Shown here piece after piece: positions 47,615-54,436 of a DNA stretch of 58,224 bases. A model generated the notes under the pieces. That model was given only the letters and a program-made list of their open reading frames with translations, was not told where the DNA came from and made no database searches. Made by a program: the position numbers and the translations under genes. How positions within the stretch are numbered: the first letter of the stretch is position 1; the number at the start of each line of letters is the position of its first letter. Source of the stretch: Rugamonas sp. (lineage in GTDB: Bacteria; Pseudomonadota; Gammaproteobacteria; Burkholderiales; Burkholderiaceae_D); the NCBI RefSeq assembly GCF_025354735.1, contig NZ_JANXMI010000148.1:1-58224 (forward strand), given 5' to 3'.

Positions 47615-48865
47615 TCAGGTCACGGCGTCGCGCCGGGCGGCGATGTCGTAGGCCTGGCCGTCGAGGATCTGGCGCAGGATCTCGACCGCGTCCCACACGT
47701 CGGCATAGCGGGTGTACAGCGGCGTGAAGCCGAAGCGCATGATGGCCGGTTCGCGGTAGTCGCCGATCACGCCGCGCGCGATCAGCGCCGCCATCACCGC
47801 GTAGCCGTGCGGATGGGCGAAGCTGACCTGGCTGCCGCGGCGCGCATGGGCGCGCGGCGTCACCAGTTCCAGCGGATGGGCGCCGCAGCGCGCCTCCACC
47901 AGCTGGATGAACAGATCGGTCAGCGCCAGCGACTTGGCGCGGATCGCCGCCATCGTCGTCTGCGCGAACACGTCCAGTCCCGCTTCCACCATCGCCAGCG
48001 AGACGACGGGCTGGGTGCCGCACAGCGCGCGGCCGATGCCGTCGGCCGGTACGAAGTCGGGCGCCATCGCGAACGGCGCGGCGTGGCCCCACCAGCCCGA
48101 CAGCGGCTGCCGGAAGCGCGCCTGGTGCTTTTTCGGCACCCAGATGAAGGCCGGCGCGCCGGGACCGCCGTTCAGATATTTATAGGTGCAGCCGACGGCC
48201 AGGTCGGCGCCGTCGGCGTTCAGCGCGAGCGGCACCGCGCCGGCCGAATGGGCCAGGTCCCACACGATGAGGGCGCCGTGCGCGTGGGCCAGGGCGCTGA
48301 CGGCGGCCATGTCGTGCTGGTAGCCGGTGCGGTAGTTGACGTGGGTGAGCATGACGACGGCGGTGTTGGCGTCGATGGCGGCCGGCAGTTCGGCGACGCC
48401 GTCGACCAGCTGGATGGAGTAGCCGCGCGCCAGCCAGCCGGCCAGGCCCTGCGCCATGTAGATATCGGTGGGGAAGTTGCTGCGTTCGGTGACGATGACG
48501 CGCCGTTCGGCCGTGGCCGGCTCGGCGGCCTGCATCTGCAGGGCGGCGGCCAGCGCCTTGAACAGGTTGACCGAGGTGGTGTCGGTGACGACGACTTCCG
48601 CATCGTCGGCGCCGATCAGCGGCGCCAGGCGGTCGCCGAGCCGTTTCGGCAGGTCGAACCAGCCGGCCGTGTTCCAGCTGCGGATCAGATCCTGGCCCCA
48701 TTCGCGGGCGATCACGTCCTGGGCGCGGGCCAGCGCGGCGACCGGGCGGGCGCCGAGGGAGTTGCCATCGAGATAAATCACGCCGTCCGGTAAGGCGAAC
48801 TGGGCGCGCAGGGGAGCCAGCGGATCTTGCGCGTCGCGCTGGAGGCAATCGTTACGAGTTGTCAT
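47615..48865 (-). CDS. kynU: Kynureninase
   Basis: A 416-residue PLP enzyme cleaving kynurenine to anthranilate and alanine. Motifs: [18 protein letters not shown] (N-terminal), [62 protein letters not shown] (PLP lysine in [10 protein letters not shown]), and [19 protein letters not shown] near the end. The start at 48865 ([23 protein letters not shown]) fits the usual length; an ATG at 48907 would add 14 residues without a better ribosome site. With kynA it forms an operon; anthranilate could feed catabolism or quinolone-type signals. Confidence 0.96.
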   Translation of the reverse strand: MTTRNDCLQRDAQDPLAPLRAQFALPDGVIYLDGNSLGARPVAALARAQDVIAREWGQDLIRSWNTAGWFDLPKRLGDRLAPLIGADDAEVVVTDTTSVNLFKALAAALQMQAAEPATAERRVIVTERSNFPTDIYMAQGLAGWLARGYSIQLVDGVAELPAAIDANTAVVMLTHVNYRTGYQHDMAAVSALAHAHGALIVWDLAHSAGAVPLALNADGADLAVGCTYKYLNGGPGAPAFIWVPKKHQARFRQPLSGWWGHAAPFAMAPDFVPADGIGRALCGTQPVVSLAMVEAGLDVFAQTTMAAIRAKSLALTDLFIQLVEARCGAHPLELVTPRAHARRGSQVSFAHPHGYAVMAALIARGVIGDYREPAIMRFGFTPLYTRYADVWDAVEILRQILDGQAYDIAARRDAVT

Positions 48866-49079
48866 TCGGTAACTTTCTTCATGCTGGAGGAATACTTGAA
48901 GCTTCATCTAATTGAGGCGGGTGGCGCAGTGTAGCAATTTCTTGTCCGGCAGACTACAAAATCGGCTGTCTGGCCGCCGCCAGGCCCGCCGGCGCGTGGC
49001 GCCTAGCCGCATGAACAGGCGCTTTCAAGCCGCCATGCGATTATTTTCAATGATTTTTAAAAAAAATCAAAAAAACCCC

Positions 49080-49106
49080 TAAAGTTCTCCAAAACGCTGC
49101 CGTTAC
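49080..49106 (+). promoter_or_regulatory. Sigma-28 (FliA)-type promoter P1 of flhDC
   Basis: TAAAGTTC at 49080-49087, 11 bases, then GCCGTTAC at 49099-49106. The sigma-28 consensus is TAAAGTTT-N11-GCCGATAA. The spacer is exact and 13 of 16 bases match. An A/T-rich block lies immediately upstream. Transcription would start near 49113. Confidence 0.7.
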
Positions 49107-49165
49107 CAGAAATATGAAGACGGTAAATGCGCCTTCAGGCAGGGCCGGAATGGCCCGCGTAGCGA

Positions 49166-49196
49166 GGAACGAATTAATTTCAATTATTTTCGTTCC
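49166..49196. promoter_or_regulatory. Inverted repeat GGAACGAA/TTCGTTCC in the flhDC leader
   Basis: Perfect 8-base arms (49166-49173 and 49189-49196) enclose an AT-rich 15-base centre. It lies just before the second sigma-28-type promoter (-35 at 49202), so it may be a regulator site or an RNA hairpin in the longer transcript. Confidence 0.5.
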
Positions 49197-49201
49197 GACC
49201 C

Positions 49202-49228
49202 TAAAGTTCTCCGGAACTCTGCCGTTAA
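49202..49228 (+). promoter_or_regulatory. Sigma-28 (FliA)-type promoter P2 of flhDC
   Basis: TAAAGTTC at 49202-49209, 11 bases, then GCCGTTAA at 49221-49228: 14 of 16 consensus bases with the exact spacer. It is 122 bases downstream of P1, and even the spacers agree in most positions (CTCCnnAACnCT), so they look like duplicates. Transcription would start near 49235, about 277 bases before flhD. Confidence 0.75.
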
Positions 49229-49511
49229 AGAGACAGATGTAGCAAAACAGCGTCGCCTGATGCAAATAGTTTATGTGCGAAAAGGCAAGTTTTTTGAAAC
49301 TTTCAATCCCGTCAAATTCTGCGCCGCGAGGGCGTAGACCTTCGATCTGCGAGTGTTTGTAAGACAAACACCGACAGGTCGCGTCCGCTATTTCCTGACT
49401 GAAAATACAGAGGGTCGCCTCTACTCGTATTTTTGTTGCTCCCGCAGAATGTATCTCACTGGAAACGCAAATGTGTTTCACAGCGACGATAACGGATTCA
49501 AGGAGATGGAA

Positions 49512-49829
49512 ATGACTGCTAACGATATGATGGCCGAGATTCGCGACGCTAACCTGAGCTATTTGATGCTGGCTCAGCAGATGATCCGCGCGGACAAGGT
49601 GACGGCAATCTTCCGTCTTGGCATCTCCGGCGACATCGCCGAACTGATCGAAGGCATGAGCAACGCCCAGATCCTCAAGCTCGCCGGCGGCAACATGATG
49701 TTGGCCCGCTTCCGCTTCGATGACAGCGCCATCCTGTCGATGCTGACCAACTACAATAAAGACCGCGTACTGGCCCAGTCGCACGCCGCCATCCTGATGG
49801 CCGGCCAGGCCGTCGAAGAGATCGCTTAA
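49512..49829 (+). CDS. flhD: Flagellar master regulator FlhD
   Basis: A 105-residue FlhD, which with FlhC forms the D4C2 activator of class II flagellar genes. The sequence LSYLMLAQQMIRADKVTAIFRLGISGDIAELI is unmistakable. Start: AAGGAG touches the ATG at 49506 but lies 6 bases before the ATG at 49512, so translation most likely starts at 49512 (MTANDMMAEI). flhC follows after 66 bases. The upstream region has two sigma-28-type promoters and a long leader. Confidence 0.96.
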   Translation: MTANDMMAEIRDANLSYLMLAQQMIRADKVTAIFRLGISGDIAELIEGMSNAQILKLAGGNMMLARFRFDDSAILSMLTNYNKDRVLAQSHAAILMAGQAVEEIA

Positions 49830-49895
49830 ACGCTTGAGCTCTTCAGCGGTCGTATTAAGCAGTCACGTCATCAACGCAGCGTCGGAGTCCAGATC

Positions 49896-50441
49896 ATGAG
49901 CAAGAAAAGTGTCGTATCGGAAGCGCAGGAGATTCGTCTGGCCATCGAGCTGATCCAGTTGGGCGCCCGCTTGCAGCTGCTTGAATCGGAAGTGTCGCTG
50001 TCGCGCGAACGCCTGCTCAAGCTGTACAAGGAACTGCGCGGCGTATCGCCACCGAAGGGCATGCTGCCGTTCTCGACCGACTGGTTCCTGACCTGGCAGC
50101 CGAACATCCATTCTTCGCTGTTCGTCAACATCCACCGCTTCCTGGTCGAACACGCCGGCGCCACCGGCATCGAAGCGGTCATGAAAGCCTACAAGCTGTA
50201 CCTGGAACAAATGCCGCCGGAGCCGGGCGAAGAGCCGCTGCTGTCGCTGACGCGCGCCTGGACCCTGGTGCGCTTCTTCAGCAGCAAGATGCTGGAACTG
50301 GCGCCTTGCGGCAAATGCCAGGGCAAGTTCGTGGTCAATTGCATGGACTTGAACGGCAGCTATGTCTGCGGCCTGTGCCACATGCCTTCGCGCGCCGGCA
50401 AGACCAAAAAAGCCAGGGAACTCGACGCGCTGGCCGCGTGA
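49896..50441 (+). CDS. flhC: Flagellar master regulator FlhC
   Basis: A 181-residue FlhC, the DNA-binding partner of FlhD. The zinc site is present: C138, C141, C158 and C161 (CGKC and CGLC), matching the spacing in E. coli FlhC, with an extra C149 between. [47 protein letters not shown] is the conserved N-terminal half. The ATG has CGGAG 8 bases upstream. The methyltransferase gene follows after 37 bases, so it is probably in the same operon. Confidence 0.96.
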   Translation: MSKKSVVSEAQEIRLAIELIQLGARLQLLESEVSLSRERLLKLYKELRGVSPPKGMLPFSTDWFLTWQPNIHSSLFVNIHRFLVEHAGATGIEAVMKAYKLYLEQMPPEPGEEPLLSLTRAWTLVRFFSSKMLELAPCGKCQGKFVVNCMDLNGSYVCGLCHMPSRAGKTKKARELDALAA

Positions 50442-50478
50442 CCGGTAAGCATCGCCATCCATCGAAGCGGGGCAGGGC

Positions 50479-51255
50479 GTGAGCCCGCGCTCCGCTTTTG
50501 CACGTCTGCTGCGCGCGCCCGCCGTGCAGGCCATGCTGATCCAGTTCGGCGCCGTGGCGCCGACGCTGTTCCTGGTTTATCTGCTGGCGACCTTGCGCCT
50601 GCCCGTCACGCTGCTGACGGCGGCGCTGCTGCAGGGCGCCGTCGCCGCCGTCGTCACCTATAAAATCGGCCTGGCCTCGTGGTGGCGGCCGATCCAGCTC
50701 TTGTTCCCGGTCGGCCTGCTGGCCGGGACCGCGCTGCACCTGCCGCCGCTGCTGTTCTTGCTGCTGTTTTTGTTTTTGCTGGGCCTGTACTGGTCCACCT
50801 TCCGCACGCAAGTGCCGTACTACCCGTCCAACCGCCGCGTGTGGAACGAAGTGCGCCAGCTGTTGCCGGCCGGCCGGGCGCTGCGCCTGATCGACATCGG
50901 CAGCGGCCTGGGCGGCCTGACCCTGTACCTGGCGCGCCAGCGGCCCGACTGCGATTGCGTCGGCATCGAACTGGCGCCGCTGCCGTGGCTGGCCAGCCGC
51001 CTGCGGGCGCGCCTGTCCGGCAGCGCCGCCCGCTTCGTGCGCGGCGACTATGAAGACCTCGATTTCGCCCAGTTCGACATGATATTCGCCTATCTGTCCC
51101 CGGCCGCGATGGATGCCCTGTGGCGCAAGGCGGCGGCCGAATTGCGGCCCGGCGCCATGCTGCTCAGCTACGAGTTCGAGATCGACGCCCGCGCGCCCGA
51201 CCTGACCGTCCGCACCACGCCCGGCGCGACGCCGCTGTATGTCTGGTACTTTTAA
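50479..51255 (+). CDS. Membrane-anchored class I SAM methyltransferase in the flagellar cluster
   Basis: A 258-residue protein with an N-terminal membrane part of about four segments (AVAPTLFLVYLLATLRL, VTLLTAALLQGAVAAVVTY, PIQLLFPVGLLAGTALHL, PLLFLLLFLFLLGLYW; residues 25-110). A methyltransferase domain follows: RLIDIGSGLGGLTLYLARQ is SAM motif I, DCVGIELAPLPWLASR is motif II, and FVRGDYEDLDFAQFDMIFAYLSP covers the next motifs. Its substrate is unknown; candidates are a membrane lipid or a membrane protein, since the anchor keeps it at the bilayer. It sits between flhC and motA, with a GTG start, and probably co-transcribes with flhDC. I know of no assigned flagellar role for this family. 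Confidence 0.8.
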   Translation: MSPRSAFARLLRAPAVQAMLIQFGAVAPTLFLVYLLATLRLPVTLLTAALLQGAVAAVVTYKIGLASWWRPIQLLFPVGLLAGTALHLPPLLFLLLFLFLLGLYWSTFRTQVPYYPSNRRVWNEVRQLLPAGRALRLIDIGSGLGGLTLYLARQRPDCDCVGIELAPLPWLASRLRARLSGSAARFVRGDYEDLDFAQFDMIFAYLSPAAMDALWRKAAAELRPGAMLLSYEFEIDARAPDLTVRTTPGATPLYVWYF

Positions 51256-51450
51256 GCATCATTCGGCGGTATTTGCTTGCCCGGTGGCCATTCTCACGTT
51301 ATTGTAGTTCCATGTGTAAATATAGATGTGGCACGGGTCCGGTTTCGGCCTGAAATTCCCCGTTTGCGCTCGTCGAGGTACCCGTGTGGCGTAAAAACAG
51401 CCAGACAGCGGTAGTTGCGGCGCACATCGTCACCCTGGGAGTCACCGCAC

Positions 51451-52311
51451 TTGTTAGTCATCATTGGATATGTAGTTGTCTGCGCGTCGGTCTTCGGCGG
51501 CTTTGCGCTCAACGGCGGGCATTTGGCCGCCTTGTTCCAGCCGCTGGAATTGCTGATGATCGGTGGCGCCGGCGCCGGCGCTTTCCTCGTCGGCAACAAT
51601 GGCAAATCGATCAAAGCGACGCTGAAAGCCCTGCCGACCCTGCTGCAAGGTTCGCGCTTCACCCGCGACCTGTACATGGAAATGATGTCGCTGCTGTTCG
51701 ACGTCCTGTCCAAGGTCCGCAAGGAAGGTTTGATGTCGATCGAAGGCGATATTGACAGCCCGCATGAAAGCCCGCTGTTCAGCAAGTATCCTAGCGTGCT
51801 GCACGACCATCATATCGTCGAATTCATGACCGATTATCTGCGACTGATGGTGTCGGGCAATATGGACGCCTTCCAGATCGAGAATTTGATGGACAATGAA
51901 ATCGAAACCCACCACCACGAGGGCGCCGTGCCGGCCCACTGCATCGCCAAGCTGGGCGACGGCTTGCCGGCCTTCGGTATCGTGGCGGCCGTGATGGGCG
52001 TGGTCCACACCATGGAATCGGTCGGCGTGCCGCCGGCGGAGCTGGGCTTGCTGATCGCGCACGCGCTGGTCGGCACCTTCCTCGGGATTTTGCTGGCCTA
52101 CGGCTTCGTCGGTCCGCTGTCCAGCCTGCTGGAACAAAAGCTCGAAGAGTCGACCAAGATGTATCAGTGCGTGAAGGTCACGCTGCTGGCCAGCCTGAAC
52201 GGTTACGCGCCGGCGCTGGCGGTGGAATTCGGCCGCAAGGTGTTGTACTCGACCGAACGCCCGACCTTCGCCGAGCTGGAAGAGCACATCAAGAAATCGA
52301 AAACCAAGTAA
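51451..52311 (+). CDS. motA: Flagellar motor stator protein MotA
   Basis: A 286-residue stator subunit with four membrane segments; with MotB it forms the proton channel that drives rotation. LVIIGYVVVCASVFGGFALNGG is the first segment; GLPAFGIVAAVMGVVHTMESVG and ALVGTFLGILLAYGFVGPLSSLL are segments 3-4; the cytoplasmic loop carries the charged residues for FliG contact (RFTRDLYMEMMSLLFDVLSKVRKEG). The start is a TTG at 51451, since no ATG fits, GGGAG lies 9 bases upstream and the length then equals that of the family. The gap of 195 bases before it may hold a promoter. Confidence 0.95.
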   Translation: MLVIIGYVVVCASVFGGFALNGGHLAALFQPLELLMIGGAGAGAFLVGNNGKSIKATLKALPTLLQGSRFTRDLYMEMMSLLFDVLSKVRKEGLMSIEGDIDSPHESPLFSKYPSVLHDHHIVEFMTDYLRLMVSGNMDAFQIENLMDNEIETHHHEGAVPAHCIAKLGDGLPAFGIVAAVMGVVHTMESVGVPPAELGLLIAHALVGTFLGILLAYGFVGPLSSLLEQKLEESTKMYQCVKVTLLASLNGYAPALAVEFGRKVLYSTERPTFAELEEHIKKSKTK

Positions 52312-52378
52312 GCCCGGCGGCGAAATCAAGAAATGACCCACGCCATATCGGTAGTGTTAAAAAAACCAAGGAATCGTC

Positions 52379-53323
52379 ATGGCTGAAGAAGGCTTGCGGC
52401 CAATCATCGTCAAACGCATCAAGAAGAACGCCGCCGGCCACCACGGCGGCGCGTGGAAGATCGCGTACGCCGACTTCGTGACGGCCATGATGGCCTTCTT
52501 CTTGCTGATGTGGCTGCTCGGCTCGACCACCAAGGGCGATTTGAACGGCATCTCCGAATTCTTCAAGACGCCGCTGAAGGTGGCCATGCGCGGCGGCGAC
52601 GGCAGCGGCGACAGCTCCTCCGTCATCCCCGGCGGCGGCAAGGACTTGAGCCGCAAGGATGGCCAGGTCCACAACGCCGAAGACCCGTCGTCCAAGAAAA
52701 CCTACAACCTGACGGCCGCCAAGAAGGCGCTGGAGGCCGAGGAGGCGGCGCGCTTGCAGGCGCTGAAGGAAAAAATCCAGGCCAAGATCGACACCAATCC
52801 GCTGCTCAAGAAGTATAAAAACCAGCTGCTGCTGGACTTCACCAGCGAAGGCTTGCGGATCCAGATCGTCGACGAGCAAAACCGCCCCATGTTCGCGCTG
52901 GCCAAGGCCGAGCTGCAACCGTACACGCGCGACATCCTGCACGAAATCGGCGCCGTGCTGAACGACGTGCCCAACAAGATCGGCCTGTCCGGCCACACCG
53001 ATTCGACGCCTTATCTGAGCGACGCCGGCTACAGCAACTGGGAATTGTCGGCCGACCGCGCCAACGCCTCGCGCCGCGAGCTGATCGCCGGCGGCATGGA
53101 CGAGAACAAGATATTGCGCGTGGTGGGACTGGCGTCGGCCGCCAACATCGACAAGCAAGATCCCTTCAATCCCATCAATCGCCGCATCAGCATCATCGTC
53201 ATGAACAAGAAGACGGAGCAGGATGTGATGCGCGACGGCGCCAAGCTCGACGTCAGCAACGGCGGCGGCGGCGATGGCTCGGCCACGACGGCGACGTCGC
53301 TGCCGGCCGCGCTCAAGCAATGA
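52379..53323 (+). CDS. motB: Flagellar motor stator protein MotB
   Basis: A 314-residue stator subunit. The single membrane segment WKIAYADFVTAMMAFFLLMWLLGS contains D32, the proton-carrying Asp (same position as in E. coli). The plug region follows, then the OmpA-like peptidoglycan-binding domain (IGLSGHTDSTPYLSDAGYSNWELSADRANASRRELI, about 195-235). The C-terminal tail is Gly/Thr-rich. The ATG has AAGGAA 7 bases upstream, 67 bases after motA. Confidence 0.96.
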   Translation: MAEEGLRPIIVKRIKKNAAGHHGGAWKIAYADFVTAMMAFFLLMWLLGSTTKGDLNGISEFFKTPLKVAMRGGDGSGDSSSVIPGGGKDLSRKDGQVHNAEDPSSKKTYNLTAAKKALEAEEAARLQALKEKIQAKIDTNPLLKKYKNQLLLDFTSEGLRIQIVDEQNRPMFALAKAELQPYTRDILHEIGAVLNDVPNKIGLSGHTDSTPYLSDAGYSNWELSADRANASRRELIAGGMDENKILRVVGLASAANIDKQDPFNPINRRISIIVMNKKTEQDVMRDGAKLDVSNGGGGDGSATTATSLPAALKQ

Positions 53324-53414
53324 CGCCGTCCATCCCTATCGGCAACAAGGCAGGTGCAGGTGCAGCAGCGGGTCGCGCGCGGCGCTGGCGCGGTTAGAAC
53401 TGAACGAGACTTTT

Positions 53415-53963
53415 ATGACGAGAAAAAAGATACTTGGCTCCCATGTGAAACGCCTGCTGTCGGGCGTGTCCGACCACGGCAAGAAACATCTGACGGAAGT
53501 GGAGACCGATCTGATCCAGACCGGCCTGCTGCTGGAAGAGGCGATAGAAAAGCTGTCGGTCAATTTCATGGCGATCCACGAGGCCGTCGGCGCCCAGCAG
53601 CAGACCATCAATCTGCTGCTGGCCGGCGGCACGCCGACGCCGCAGGACCGGGCCCTGCTCGAGGCGCTGCACGGCCAGGTCGGCGGCCACGTCAACGCCG
53701 CCATCACCAGCATGCAATTCCAGGACATGACCAGCCAGCTGATCGACCGCACCCTGAAACGCGTGACCGGCTTGCGCGAGTTTCTCGGCACGCTGGGCGC
53801 GCACGGGGCCGAAATGCTGCCCGAGAGCGACAACGAGGAAATCGTCGACCTGCTCGGCAAGGTCAGCATGGCGCTGGCGATCCAGAGCCTGGAATTGCGC
53901 AGCGTGCTGCGCAAGGCCGTCAGTCAAAAACATTTGGAAAGCGGCGACATCGAGCTGTTCTAG
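53415..53963 (+). CDS. CheZ-like chemotaxis phosphatase candidate
   Basis: A 182-residue helical protein. MQFQDMTSQLIDRTLKRV (about 100-117) carries D104 and Q108 in FQDMTSQ, matching the FQDLTGQ of CheZ, where Asp and Gln (E. coli D143 and Q147) are catalytic for CheY-P dephosphorylation. Helices before it (LTEVETDLIQTGLLLEEAIEKL) resemble the CheZ four-helix bundle. The last residues GDIELF could be a CheY-docking tail. It is shorter than E. coli CheZ (214), and a canonical cheZ in this kind of cluster is normally at the far end after cheB, beyond the window. It lies between motB and cheY, with a weak GAGA ribosome site. Confidence 0.65.
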   Translation: MTRKKILGSHVKRLLSGVSDHGKKHLTEVETDLIQTGLLLEEAIEKLSVNFMAIHEAVGAQQQTINLLLAGGTPTPQDRALLEALHGQVGGHVNAAITSMQFQDMTSQLIDRTLKRVTGLREFLGTLGAHGAEMLPESDNEEIVDLLGKVSMALAIQSLELRSVLRKAVSQKHLESGDIELF

Positions 53964-54026
53964 CGCGCCCGCCTCCCCAACGAAAACGGGCACGGTGCCC
54001 AGCATTTAAAATAGAGTGAGAAAAAG

Positions 54027-54392
54027 ATGGCCAAGACAATCCTTGCAGTTGATGATTCCAGCTCCCTGCGCCAGATGGTGGCGTTCAGCCTGAAGGCCGC
54101 CGGCTACCTCGTGATCGAAGCGGTCGACGGCCAGGACGGCCTGGAAAAAGCCAAGCTGCAAAGCGTCGACCTGGTGTTGACCGACCAGAACATGCCGCGC
54201 ATGGACGGCCTGGAGCTCATCAAGCTGCTGCGCGAACTGCCGGCCTACCAGAAGACGCCGATCCTGATGTTGACCACCGAGTCCTCCGACGAGATGAAGT
54301 CCAAGGGCCGCGCCGCCGGCGCCAATGGCTGGCTGGTCAAACCCTTCGATCCGCAGCGACTGATAGAAGTCGTCAAAAAGGTCATCGGCTGA
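54027..54392 (+). CDS. cheY: Chemotaxis response regulator CheY
   Basis: A 121-residue single receiver domain. Acid pocket D9-D10, phospho-acceptor D53 (LVLTDQNMPRMDG), conserved T83 (PILMLTTES) and K105 (LVKPFD). No output domain. Its location before cheA and after a CheZ-like gene makes it the likely regulator of flagellar switching. The first 30 residues (AKTILAVDDSSSLRQMVAFSLKAAGYLV) match the CheY group that pairs with CheA in Burkholderiales. The gap to cheA is 44 bases. Confidence 0.95.
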   Translation: MAKTILAVDDSSSLRQMVAFSLKAAGYLVIEAVDGQDGLEKAKLQSVDLVLTDQNMPRMDGLELIKLLRELPAYQKTPILMLTTESSDEMKSKGRAAGANGWLVKPFDPQRLIEVVKKVIG

Positions 54393-54436
54393 GATGCGAG
54401 TGCAATCATGCTGACCGAACTTGACGGAGCTTCATC

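Larger units (their letters stand above)
48866..49511. other. Long regulatory region between kynU and flhD
   Basis: Some 640 bases without a credible gene, unusual in this compact window. It is AT-rich from 49030, with A/T runs like an UP element (about 49051-49075), then two tandem sigma-28-type promoters and several inverted repeats (49105-49140, 49142-49156, 49166-49196). The left end holds the kynU promoter zone (a TACACT element on the minus strand near 48930). The flhD leader would be about 280-400 nucleotides. Confidence 0.7.

Noticed and set aside
49353..49511. Upstream extension of flhD by 53 codons
   Set aside because: The added residues do not belong to FlhD and the AAGGAG site points to 49512.
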